A DNA stretch of 64,000 nt from Balamuthia mandrillaris (taxonomy: Eukaryota > Discosea > Longamoebia > Balamuthiidae): contig JAVKOQ010000009.1 of assembly GCA_031835245.1 (NCBI GenBank), forward strand, positions 1 to 64,000, in the 5' to 3' direction. Below are positions 11,369 to 21,721 of the stretch, in pieces. Under the pieces are notes generated by a model that saw nothing but the letters and a program-made list of their open reading frames with translations, was not told the origin of the DNA and ran no database searches. How positions within the stretch are numbered: position 1 is the stretch's first letter; each line of letters starts with the position of its first letter. Both the position numbers and the translations under genes were made by a program.

Positions 11369-12476
11369 GTGCAGAAAAGTACAAGACCTCGCAGGCAAAG
11401 GGCGAGGAGGGAAAGCTTCCGCTGGTGGAGGACAAAACAGTGCGGGACATTGTCGAGGGTGCTGCGGAGCGTTTGGAACACAGGGACGCCTTCATTGCGG
11501 AGCACCAGTACAACACCAAGCTCACCTTCTTGAAGCTGAACGAGAATGTGGACAACTATGCCAATGGATTCGGAACCATCAGAACGCACAGGAAGTTGGG
11601 AGACTGCGTTGGTCTTATGCTTCCCGACGACACTGAAACGGTATATTCTGTCTCTCCTCCTCTTTCTTTATTCTTATAACTCTTCTCGTTCTTTCTGCTT
11701 CTCTCTCTCTCTCTCGCTTTTCTGTTTGCCTCAATTGTTTATAGCCATGACACCTAATAACAAACTGTAACAGTTCCTTCTCCAATTGGCCACTGGAAAA
11801 GCAGGCGTTCGTGTGGCGTGCATGGACCCTCTTGCCTCCCAAGAGGCAATCGAGTACGTTCGAGCTAAAACCCTTCTCTTAATTTTCAAACAAAAGGTTT
11901 TCCCGTTCTAATGCGATCGGATGAACACAGACACACTATCAAGTCGCTGAAGCCTAAAGCAGTAATCGTGCCTCAAAAGGTGCGCGGCAGAGATAACATA
12001 GACTTCTTTACCTCCAAAATCGTTCCCGAGCTAGCAGATTGTAAGTGCGAGTTGTTATTGTTATTATTCTTCCTTTTCTCCTGGTGCTAACCGCATGTGT
12101 TGTTGTTGTTGTTTGTTTGTTTGTTTGTTTTTTTTTTTGAAAACCCGATCGGAACCAATGTATGCGATGATCCACCATAGGGCCTGTTTATGAGGTTCCC
12201 TTCAAATCTAAAAAGTTTCCTAGTCTTCGTTTTCTCCTGCAGAATGGGTCAGACAGAGAAGCTGGTTCCTCTTTTCTCTTCCTTCTTCTCCATTTCCTCT
12301 CTTAGTCTGACTTTTTTTCTCCAAAAATAAATAAATAGGATTCATTATGTTGAGGGATATGATGTGGGTGGATGCTACTCCAAGCCAGTTGCCCAATCCT
12401 GGCGTAGTAAAACCGGACGAGACCTTCATCTCGTTCCACACTAAACACTCCATTCCTCGCGTTCGTATTTCTACTT

Positions 12477-12513
<37 letters not shown>

Positions 12514-13570
12514 ACTTTTTCTTCTTTTTCTTTTTTTCTTTTTCTTTTCTTGTCCTCCCTTACTCATTAATTCCATCTTTTATTTTATTTTATTTTTTGT
12601 GATGCTTTCTTTAACAGGCGGCAGCATTTAGTCATCGTAGCGTTATCAATTCGGCTGCCCAGTTTGGAAGCGTGTTGGGACTCACCATTGATGACCGCGT
12701 ATGCTTTGCTTCTCCATTGCAATCAGCTCTTGGATTCTCCACGGGTAACGACTATCTTCGCTTTTTTCTTATCTTTTGCTTTTCTCATTTCCGATTCCGC
12801 TTCTATTCTCTAAGGTACATTGGCTTGCTTGACAAGAGGCTCTGTGGTGGTTCTCTCGGACCACGTGTTCACGCCAGAGCGCGTGCTGAAGACCATCGAG
12901 AGGGACTCCTGCACTTGGCTTCATTGCACTGCCCCGCAACTGCAAGCCATCCTCCAAAACCCCTTGCTTTCCAAGGTTAAACTGAACACCTTGAAGAAGA
13001 TCGTTGTTGGTATGTTTCTTGTTCATTCTCGTCATCGTCAGTTTGTCTTATGAAGCTCTGATTGTCTATAATCCTTTTCTTTCTCTTTTTCTTTGCTTTG
13101 TCGTTTTTCTTTCTCTATTGCCATCTCTTTCTTCTTTTCATTTTCTCACTATTCCTTTTCCTGCAGTGAATGATCCACAATTTGGAGGACTCAACACAGA
13201 GAAAGTATCGCAGCTAGCAGAGGAGGCCCTTGCCTCCCTCAAACTGGAGGACGTCGTGATTGCTCACGGCACGACGGAGGCCGGTGGTGCCTTCCTTCAC
13301 AGAAGCGTCAAGGACGGCATGTCTTCCGCCTCTGCTGGCAAGCTGTTGCCTCATGTTGAGGTGTGTACTCCTCTCATTTTTTCTTGCTGCTTTCCTTCCT
13401 CCCATTCTCTGATTGTTCTTCTCAATATTTTTTCTTGCTGACAACAACAAAAAAAAAAGGCTAAAGTGGTGGATAACAAAGGCACAATCGTAAAGCCAGG
13501 CGTTAGCGGCAAGCTTTACGTGAAAGGGTAATTCCTCCTTAGCTGTCTCGCTCTGTTTCACTCTGTCTTG

Positions 13571-13620
<50 letters not shown>

Positions 13621-13828
13621 TCTCTCCTCTCTCTCTCTTCTCTTCTCTCCTCTCTCTCTTGTGTTGACTGACTTTTTTGAAAACAAAACAAAAATCTACA
13701 GATACAACACAATGCAAAAGTATTGGGAGGACGATGCGGCAACGAAGCAGGTGCTTGGTGCTGATGGATGGCTCGACACAGGGCTTCCCGCGAGCATGTC
13801 TGCCTCTGGTGACTTTACTCTCGCCTAA
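11083..13828 (+). CDS. Mitochondrial acyl-CoA-synthetase-like protein, catalytically degenerate
   Basis: Eleven exons join in phase: 11083-11212, 11375-11640, 11774-11853, 11931-12040, 12181-12264, 12339-12460, 12618-12744, 12815-13009, 13167-13360, 13460-13527, 13702-13828. The N-terminus (MLRTLVRQKARFDSGS, later LLRRSSSAP) looks like a mitochondrial presequence. The fold is that of the AMP-binding superfamily (ACSF2/long-chain type): VRDIVEGAAERLEHRDAF, GDCVGLMLPDDTETFLLQLA, KPKAVIVPQK, AAAFSHRSVINSAAQFG. However the P-loop TSGTTGxPK is FHTKHSIPR, YGxTE is HGTTEAGG, TGD is TGL in DGWLDTGLP, and the C-terminal lid domain with its GRxKD hinge and catalytic Lys is absent: the protein stops 14 residues after TGLP. 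It therefore probably cannot adenylate and may be a structural or regulatory pseudoenzyme. The gene itself is intact. Confidence 0.85.
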
Positions 13829-14315
13829 GAGACGAGCAAAAGAAAAGAATGTTTGGAACGATAAGAATGATGTCGACATCATTTCCTCCCACAATAAAAA
13901 GTCGGGGAACGCAAATTATAAATAAGCCAACTCCTGAGGAGTGAAAAATTTAGCCTGTCCTTATCTGGGATCGAGTGATGTGCGTTGATGATCGTAAAGA
14001 GATGATGCACATTTGCTGACACCCAAACAAACCATTTCACAACGACACGGAGAAAATTGGAGCCGAAAATATTTTTTTTTTGGTTCCTTTTTCTCTTGTT
14101 TTCCGCTTTTTTTGGACCAGGGGAGCTGCGCATCCATCCTGCTTGCACTACTTTTGCGAGTTGGGATGGATGGAGTTCCCCGCTTTAAAGACTCAACAGA
14201 AAGAACAAACGGTTCGAAGCAGAAAAGACTTGTTCCTTCGTTCAAGCCATCCTTTCTTCCTTCTTCCCAGCAAAGAGATGGGGAATAAACGAAAAACAAA
14301 ATGCGTTGTATTTAG
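13829..14315. other. Convergent 3' spacer with an 18-bp palindrome
   Basis: 487 bp between the 3' ends of two convergent genes. It includes the perfect palindrome AATGATGTCGACATCATT at 13866-13883, just past the synthetase-like stop, followed by AT-rich sequence with AATAAA-like signals (CAATAAAAAG at 13892). Otherwise no feature is seen. Confidence 0.6.
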
Positions 14316-17300
14316 TTAGTTTACTACACTGGTTGTTATCACAGCAGCAGGTGAAGCCGGTTCGAATACGGGTGGCTGCCCGGTTTCCTCCTCCTCGTCT
14401 CCCTGCTTGTTGTTGTCAGCAACGGAGTTGATGGAAGCCACAAACAAGTCCAACACAGCAACACAACAAATGGCAACCAAGAGCACCGCCACCAATATGA
14501 CCAGCTTATAGCGCAGCATCAAGACCGGACCCCAGGAGAAGGCCGCCACTGAGCCGATGGACTGCCACAGCTTCAAGTTGGAGAAGGCCGCCTCCGCTTT
14601 GTCCGAGAAGAACACACCCATCATGATCGGGCCAAAGAGGTTGAAGCAGCTGTCGCCGGCGCCGAGAAAGGCAGCGCTGATGAAGAGAGTGTAGAGGTGA
14701 GAGCCAAAGAAATCCCAATCCTTGAACTCGGGTAAAACGAGGTAGAAGGCGCAAAAGACGAGATGGCAGAGGACGCCAACTGCCAGCACCACTCGTTTCC
14801 CCAGGCGGTCGGCTACCTTGCCGATGACCACGCTGCCAAGGGCGTCAAAGAGGCCATATACGGAGAGGATGTATCCTATCCATTCTTTCCCTTTGGATTC
14901 CTTTACAATGTCTTATGAATGCAAATGTTAGTCACAGTCACTCAAGCAAACTAGAAGAGGAGACAAGGGAAAGAAGAAGAAGAACAAGAAGAAGAACAAG
15001 CAGAAGAAGAAGAACAAGCAGAAGAAGAAGAACAAGAACAATAGGACAAGAACTCGTTTAGTACCTGACGTAAAGTCTCCAAAAGTGAAGCCTTGTTCTA
15101 AGCCAGTGTAAATAAGGATGGGGATTAATAGCAACATTCGCACGTCCCGCAGCAGCAAAAAGGCTTGGGCAACATTGTTCAGCGTTCTCATAATGAACGA
15201 CCCTTGTGCTGGTATCTTTTTTACAGGTCTAGGCGTGTTCCTTTGATGCATCCTTAGTTGTTTGTACTTTTCCTAAACGCTTGAAACAGAAGAAACAATG
15301 GAGGGATAGGGAAAAAGAACGCAAATAACAAAGAAAGAGAGAAGGATACCCTTCGCCTTCGCTGTCGCTTACAATTTCTTCATAGGCCAGCTCGTTTGCC
15401 TTCTTCTCTCTTCCCAAAAGGAGAAATACAGCGATGCCAAACGCAGCTACACCGATGAAGCAGTAGAACAAAATGTCGATGGCTCTTTCTTGATCGCTGC
15501 CACCATACATCAATATCAAGCTGCCTATCAAGTTGCCCAACACTTGTGTCAACTGTTGTAACAAAGAAGAAAGTCAGTTTTCATTCTCCTTTTAGTCGCT
15601 ACTGTCACTCCTATTTGTTTAAAAAAATGTTCTTTGTGTTTCGTTCAAACCATGAAAATGCCAAAGAAAATGCCGTTGAACAAACCCATTGCTGACTTGG
15701 TGGGCTCATTTCTGGCTGCCGCATAGTTCACTCCAGCACTCGTTAGATATGCTCCTGAACGTTGTTTTAAAAAATCAAATCCCAAAAATGCGGAAAAATA
15801 GGACTCTGCCACGCAAGAGCACTGAATTGATTGACAGTCAGGAGAGGGAACAGGTCCTACGTCGATGGGTGGATCTGGCCATGAAGGAACGTCTTAGACT
15901 GGGGACCCTAAACGGTAATCGTTCGTGGAAGCCCGCTTTGCAAGCTGTGCAAAAAGAGACAAAGATCCCCGAGTGTTTTGTCAAAGGGGACAAGCTAAAT
16001 CAGTTTCTGGAGGAAGCGTTCAAGTTTGCGGTGGAAAAGTATGGGCACCTGAACACTACCACAGTCAAGATTCCTTCTCCCAGGGTGAACCAAAAGGAGG
16101 AGGACGACAGAGGGGCAGAGGATCAGTGTAACTCGGTAGCGGATTCGCCCCGCCGAGAGGAAGGGACAAGTGTTGTGCCCAAGGGGAAGATTGATTCGGA
16201 CTCAGTCAGTGCAGACGGCGTTAAGGAGCGAACCAATAGTCAAGTGGCGCTGCTGTTTGATTGTATTAGCCGTGTTTCTCACGAGTGTGGTAAGCTCTCC
16301 GAGGCAGGCGTACTCTCACTCGCAGTGATTGTACGATTCAGGGACCTGATTGAATCCCTCGACAAGGAGATCAATAATCTTATGGTGGAAAAGGAAGTGC
16401 AAATAGTACCAAAGGCGGCCTTACTCTGGGTTCCCAACGGTCTTACGCGGAGGTGGTCGGATCAGCTCCGCGGTGTGATATGATTACTGCGGAAAGGAAT
16501 TTCCCTCCAACGGCAACTACGGTCAGCGCGCCAAGCTTGGAATACTGGAAGGAAGAAATGGCAAAGGAACAAGGGATATGTTGGCAGGATAACTCCAACA
16601 TATACAGGAGGACGTGGACCAAAGATACAGTAACCGACCCGAACTATTGGTCTACAGTAAAACCAAAGTATGGCTTTGCCAGTCCCTACTCCAAGGTAGG
16701 GGCGGTGGAGGGCAGATCGATTGGGGTGAGCGGTAAGGACCTTAAGAAGGAAAAGGTAAGTGAGAGGATCTTCGAGCTGGGGCTCAAGCACGTCGGAGTG
16801 TGGAAAGTAGGAGAGAAGAATGGCACGCAGCATTGGGGAGTTACTTTGGAGACGGCCCAGGCTGCCGAAGACATTATTGCGGAAAGAGCCAGGCTGTATG
16901 GTTTTACCCGCTGGTGGGTGGGCAAAGCCCGAATTGAAGAAGCCAAGAATGAAGGTAAACCGCTGTGGAAGCCTAAAGAGCAAAGAAAGATGGAGAAGAA
17001 GAAGGAAAAGGAGGAGAATGTTGGAACAGTGGCCTTGGACAGCTCTTTGGAACTCTCAGGCATCGCGCTGGCTGAGGAGGAGTATCATGGTGCTGCCAAC
17101 TGGTCTGACATTGTGGAGGAGGAAGGAGAGGAGACCCAATGACTTCAGTAGCGTTTGTCAACTCTAGGGGCTGGGGACAAGAGGAATTGGTCAGCTGTTG
17201 GGCTGACAGTAAGCAATTTGACATTATTGGAGTGTGCGAACATAGGAGGATGGTTGCCCCTCGATTGGTGGGGTATCGGTGGATGGGTGGAGGGGCTGCT

Positions 17301-20300
17301 CCAGGGAGGAGTGGCTATGGAAGGGGTGGCGCAGGTTTCTTTGTTCGAGAGGGCTTCAAGGGGAACATCGGAGAAAGGAAAGAGTGGCGAACACCCAACT
17401 CCACTTGGGTGGAACTGGCGGGACAGGGTTGCATCTTTATAATCGGTATAGTGTATCTCCCTCCAGGAGGTACCGTGGACAACTTTAAGGTCACCTTGGC
17501 TGCGATTGAGAAAAGAATCCTGGACGTGGGCAAGGAAGGAAGACCCCTGATTATTGGAGGTGATTGGAACGCCAGGGTTGGAAAGGGATGGAATGGTAGA
17601 GGTGAATCTACTTACAACACGAGAGGAAAGGTGTTGGTGGAGGCTTTCAAAAGGCTGGCCCTCTCGTTGCCTCAGCTCGAAGAGGAAGCGCCAGTATTTA
17701 CATGGAGAGCGGGAAAACGAAAGAGCATTGTGGACTATGTGGTAGCATGGAGATGGACGGGCAAGGTAGTTGGTGACAGATGGCAAGCTTGGACCGATCA
17801 TCGACCACTGGTAGTCGAGTTGAAGGACCCAGCAGATAATTGTGGCGGGGTTTGGATGGAACGATGGAAGTGGAAGTCCTACTCGGAGGAAGATCGCAAG
17901 AGGAGGTGGAGGGAGTACAAACGCGGGTGCAAGCGTTTCTTCAAAGGAGAGGAATGGAAGGCCATGGTCAAGAAAACACGGGAGGGAACAGCTACTGTTG
18001 AAGATCTTTGGAGCAAGTGGAAAAAAGGATTGTGGGATTGTGCAATGAGATGGTTTGGTAGAGAAAGGAGACTGATAGGAGCAACAACGAGCAGGGCAAG
18101 GAAGCCATGGTGGACAGCAGAGTTAACATCCTTGAACAAGCAGGTAGTGATAGCCCATGCTCAGTGGCTAAGAGAAGGAAAGAATGATGGAAAGGCCAGA
18201 GAGGAATTTGTGGAACTCAGGAAAAGGTTTGTGAAGTTGTGGAGAGCCAACAAATGGGACTGGATGAAGTGGAAAAGACAAGAGAACATCAAGGAAATGC
18301 AGAAATGGATCGGCAACATGTGGAGGATAGTGGCAAAGCGTAGAGCAGAGCCCAAAGCAGTTAGGGAGCACCACGGTAGCACGGCAGCCTTCAAGGAACA
18401 TTGGGCAAAGCTGGGAAGGAAGGATTCTTCCATTGGGAGCTTGCATCGAGAGGAAGCAGGTCCAGAAGGACTGCCTTGGTCTGGTAGTAACTGGCTTAAG
18501 AAGGAGAGTTTTAATCTTGCATGGAGGAAAAGATTGAGGGTGGGCAAAGCAGCTGGGGTGGACAATATTGATGGGGAAATGATGAAGTATGGAGGCAAAC
18601 ATGTGCAAGATGCAACTTGGCCGCTGATCAAGGTCATTGAGAACCAAGGCATATTCCCCAAGGAGTGGAAACAGGGGGTGGTTATTCCCTTGCATAAGGC
18701 AGGAGATCCCCAGAATCCAGCAAACTATAGAGGTATTACTCTCCTATGCAATGCAGCCAAGGTGTTTGAAGGAGCTATCTTGGTACAATTGAACATACAA
18801 GCAAGAGAGCAAGGGTGGATAAGTAATTGCCAGGGTGGATTTAGAAAAGGAAGGGGAGTCATGGATCAGGTGTGGCGGTTGAAGAAATGCCTGATGAAGA
18901 GAAGCAAAGAACGTACCTATATTGCTCTGTTGGATATCAGCAAGGCATATGACATGCTTGACCATGACATACTGGCAAGGACATTACGCAAAAGAGGAGC
19001 AGAAGAGGCAGCAGTGGGTATCATTACAGAGGGGTACCATGGTATGACGAGTGTTATTCGCATGAATGGGCAGCTTTCAGAGGAATTTCTGGTGGAAAGA
19101 GGAGTTAAGCAAGGAGGAGTTTTGTCTCCATTCTTGTTCAATGTATACATTGATGTGGTGGCAAGAAAGCTACAAGCTGCAGAGGAGAAGGAAAGAGGAG
19201 ATAAAGCAAGGAATGTTTGCTTGTTGTTTGCAGATGACTTGGCAGTGGTGGCCAGCGACCCATTTGAGCTTCAGAGAAGATTGAATGTAGCAGTGGAGGC
19301 AGTGAATGCTCTGGGACTTCAGTTCAATGCAAAGAAATCAGTGGTGCTAGTACAAGGAAAGAAGGCTCATTTTCAAGAGTGGAGACTGAAGGGGGAGGCT
19401 GTGAAACGGGTGAAGGAGGCCAAGTACCTGGGACTGTGGTTTGAAGAAAGTGGGGAATGGACAACTCATGCCAAGGAGAGGATCACCAAGGCCAAGCAAG
19501 CCCTCTACAGCCTTAGGCAGCGGGGAGCCATTGCCCAAGGCCTTGGTACACGCACTGCCCAGATTGCTGCAGAGGCTATTGTCAAGTCTACCTTGTCATA
19601 TGGATTATGTATGACAGAGCTTTCCAAATAATGGTGGAAGAAGATCGAAGCAGTGTGGAATGAGACAGCAAGAAGTGTATTGCAAGTTCATCGAAGGACT
19701 GTGGCGGGGGTTTGTAGAGCAGAATTGGGCTGGTTGACCATCAAGGCCTACTGTGAGTTGGAAAGACAAGCAGTAATTCATCATGCTGAGAGGCAAGATG
19801 GCCACTTTGAGCTACTTGAAGAGGTAAGCCAAGCAAGTGAAGAGGAAGGGGAGAAGAATGAAGGTGAGGGAGGTGACGGAACGACAGTTGTTGAAAAGAA
19901 AGCCAAGAGGATGAGGGCCTTAACTCGAGTAGCCAAGATGGAGTATGCAGCTGAAGGAGAAAGAGGAACAAGAGCATGGCTATGGCATAACTTCTTGACA
20001 AATGGAAGATGTTTGGTTGGACAACAACGGAGCTTAGTGATTACCAACCCAAGGAAAGAACGTTTGATGAATGCTATTCGCTGTGGTGGACTGCCTATTG
20101 GAAAAAAGTGGGGATCCATTCAGCAGTCTGAGGTGGATAGCAAGTGCCCTGCATGTGATGCTGAGGAAGAAACAGCAGAACACTTCCTGTTAAGGTGTCC
20201 TAACCTTTGGGAAGATCGCTTTAGAATCTGGAGTGTGGACAATGGAAGTGAAGAACAAGTCAGAAAGCTGATTATTGAAGACTGTACAACAAAGCTCCTG

Positions 20301-21435
20301 TCAAGTGGAAAGAAATGTAACAGAGCTCAAGAGATGGAACAATGTAAGCAAAGTTGTAAACGAGTCTGGAGATTATGGGCAGCAAGAGCAAGTTGGAAGC
20401 ATGGAAGTTCTTCTGCATTTTATCAGTCTTTGGAAGTAATGTAAGCAAGGAAAAGAGGAAAAAGGAAAGGGAAAGAAAAGGATAGCTAGATGATACAAAG
20501 TTGGTCTGAAATCTCATTCAACACCTTTCACTTGTGAATTGAGTAACAATTGGGAAGGCATTGAGGATGAGGGAGTAAGAAAAGTAAGAGTACACTATGT
20601 ATGTACAAGGCTTACTTTTTATGTATAGATTGGTGTTGCTCTCAGAGCAAATAAACTTTTTATTACTACTACTAAAAAAATCAAATGTTCAATCCATATT
20701 CGAAAAAAAGTGAAGCAAACACTGAGAGAACAAGAGAAGCAGAGACGCAGAACGAAACAACAGAACACGAAAGAAAAGGAGAGAAGAGAGGAGAGAGGAG
20801 AGAGGAGAGAGGAGAGAGGAGAGAAGAGAGAGGAGAGAGCAGAGAGCAGAGAGCAGAGAGGAGAGAGCAGAGAGGAGAGAGCAGAGAGGAGAGAGCAGAG
20901 AGAGCAGAGAAGAGATAACAAGAAAGAGGAGCAAATCAAACCCTGTCCCGTCCAAATAACGCCAGCACCAATGCCCAGAATAACGGCAGCCGGAATGAGC
21001 GTCCACCAACGCGGATGCAAGTTGGCTATCAGGAAGAGCAAATAGCCGAGGGCGCCAAAGATCATGGCCCACTTGGGCTTGAGCAGCTCCACCACGGGCG
21101 TGGCCACCAGCAGAGAGGACACGCAGAAGCTGGCATAGATGGTGGCCAAGCTCCAGTAGCCCAGTTTTTCTGGCACGATGCTGCTCAAAAGGTTTTGGGT
21201 AGTGCTGAAAGAAAAGTAAGTTTTCCGGTTGAGTGAAGCGAAAAAAGATTGATGAAGAAGGGATGGCTTACCCATAGGCGAAGAAGAGACCAAAGAAGCC
21301 GAGGCTGAGCAACAGCACGTTGATGACGTGCCGCGTTCCGATCCCAAACAACGCGCCCCTTCCTTTCCGCGGGGTATCCCGCCAGCTGCTCGTTGCCGCC
21401 GAGGAGAACACCTCTCCTCTGGTTTCGTGCTCCAT
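14316..21435 (-). CDS. UNC93-like major-facilitator membrane protein, interrupted by an intronic LINE
   Basis: Exons 21435-21272, 21204-20942, 15754-15651, 15552-15373, 15272-15065 and 14911-14316 join in phase. Characteristic UNC93 sequence: HVINVLLLSLGFFGLFFAYG (helix 1), TTQNLLSSIVPEKLGYWSLA, WAMIFGALGYLLFLIANLHP, GIGAGVIWTGQGAYLTSAG, NEPTKSAMGLFNGIFFGIF, LIYTGLEQGFTFGDFT and YILSVYGLFDALGSVVIGKV. About eleven hydrophobic helices are visible, ending in a hydrophilic tail. UNC93A-like proteins act as membrane regulators or transporters; the substrate is unknown. The intron between GQG and AYL is 5.2 kb because a LINE sits in it in reverse orientation; the other introns are about 70-150 bp. 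The splice phase across the insertion is intact, so the host gene should still be made if this intron is spliced. Confidence 0.88.
15788..16483 (+). CDS. LINE ORF1a protein, unknown basic/acidic protein
   Basis: 231 residues from ATG 15788 (MRKNRTLPRKSTELIDSQE), only 7 bases into the element body. No finger or RRM is recognised; there is a basic N-terminus, a helical middle (LNQFLEEAFKFAVEKYG) and an acidic/serine linker (about residues 100-145), then a leucine-rich helical segment (LAVIVRFRDLIESLDKEINN) that could be a coiled coil. By position it is the nucleic-acid-binding or assembly protein expected upstream of a LINE polymerase. Its TGA stop overlaps the ATG of the next frame as ATGA (16480-16483). 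Confidence 0.75.
   Translation: MRKNRTLPRKSTELIDSQEREQVLRRWVDLAMKERLRLGTLNGNRSWKPALQAVQKETKIPECFVKGDKLNQFLEEAFKFAVEKYGHLNTTTVKIPSPRVNQKEEDDRGAEDQCNSVADSPRREEGTSVVPKGKIDSDSVSADGVKERTNSQVALLFDCISRVSHECGKLSEAGVLSLAVIVRFRDLIESLDKEINNLMVEKEVQIVPKAALLWVPNGLTRRWSDQLRGVI
16480..17142 (+). CDS. LINE ORF1b protein, unknown
   Basis: 220 residues (MITAERNFPPTATTVSAP...). The middle part (SERIFELGLKHVGVWKVGEK to AQAAEDIIAERARLYGFTRWW) has a strand-helix pattern that could form a small RNA-binding fold, followed by a Lys/Glu-rich stretch and an acidic tail (WSDIVEEEGEETQ). No database family is recognised by eye. Start ATG overlaps the stop of the frame upstream, and its own stop TGA overlaps the ATG of the polymerase frame (ATGA at 17139-17142). 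Both couplings point to termination-reinitiation on one transcript. Confidence 0.75.
   Translation: MITAERNFPPTATTVSAPSLEYWKEEMAKEQGICWQDNSNIYRRTWTKDTVTDPNYWSTVKPKYGFASPYSKVGAVEGRSIGVSGKDLKKEKVSERIFELGLKHVGVWKVGEKNGTQHWGVTLETAQAAEDIIAERARLYGFTRWWVGKARIEEAKNEGKPLWKPKEQRKMEKKKEKEENVGTVALDSSLELSGIALAEEEYHGAANWSDIVEEEGEETQ
17139..20444 (+). CDS. LINE ORF2: APE-type endonuclease, reverse transcriptase, CCHC finger; one internal stop
   Basis: Endonuclease first: VAFVNSRGWGQEELVSCW, IIGVCEHRR, IFIIGIVYLPPGG, LIIGGDWNARVG (GDWNA motif), IVDYVV and WTDHRPLVVEL (the S/TDH motif). Reverse transcriptase next: GKAAGVDNIDGEMMKYGG, VVIPLHKAGDP, NYRGITLL, ALLDISKAYDMLDHDIL, GVKQGGVLSPFLFNVYID and the catalytic FADD in LLFADDLAVVAS, all present. 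The frame meets TAA at 19629-19631 after CMTELSK and continues in the same frame (WWKKIEAVWN...) to TAA 20442-20444, through the finger CPACDAEEETAEHFLLRCP. So endonuclease and RT are open, but the C-terminal part is separated unless the stop is read through. Confidence 0.92.
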
Positions 21436-21721
21436 CTACGACCCACCGTGCGTTTCTTCTTCCCCAATTCTTTTTTCTTCCTCTTTCTTGGTCTATTTTG
21501 CGTTTCATTTATGAGGGGACACCCCTTTTTCCTCGTGCTCAAGCGACCACAAGCTGACGTCCGATTGACCTCCGTTCTGTCCGCAAAAATGTTCGGAATG
21601 CATGCAATGTGGACTATGGTGAAGTCGACATCAAGTAATTGTTGTGGACAGACAGGAGAGCAGACAATACAGTTGTTGTGGACAGACAAGAGAGCGGGAA
21701 AAATAATTACAAGAAGAAAAG
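21436..21721. promoter_or_regulatory. Divergent promoter of UNC93-like and Skp1-like genes
   Basis: 286 bp between two divergent starts. It contains a GTCGAC site at 21624-21629 and a near-perfect direct repeat of GTTGTGGACAGACARGAGAG (two copies, near 21642 and 21673). No TATA box is obvious. Confidence 0.45.

Larger units (their letters stand above)
15769..20686 (+). mobile_element. Non-LTR retrotransposon (LINE), nearly intact, in an UNC93 intron
   Basis: The element body, 15781-20674, is flanked by a 12-bp target-site duplication AAAAAATCAAAT (15769-15780 and 20675-20686). It encodes three consecutive frames: two short 5' frames and an endonuclease-reverse transcriptase. The 3' end is a short ACT/TAC microsatellite (TTATTACTACTACT) rather than poly(A), as in several LINE clades. 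The C-terminal CCHC-type finger CPACDAEEETAEHFLLRCP is like that of I, Jockey and R1-related elements; exact clade not assigned. A single in-frame TAA at 19629-19631 separates the RT part from the C-terminal finger part. The clean duplication and only one stop suggest a recent insertion. Confidence 0.95.

Noticed and set aside
15345-15350. GTATCCTT as a GT-type U12 donor in the UNC93-like gene
   Set aside because: Using it puts a stop right after the next acceptor; the nearby GTAAGC donor at 15372 restores phase 0 and the membrane helix sequence.
20685-21045. Charged ER/QR-rich open frames right of the LINE
   Set aside because: They read through (GAGA)n repeats in the UNC93 intron; the real exon lies on the minus strand from 21204 to 20942.
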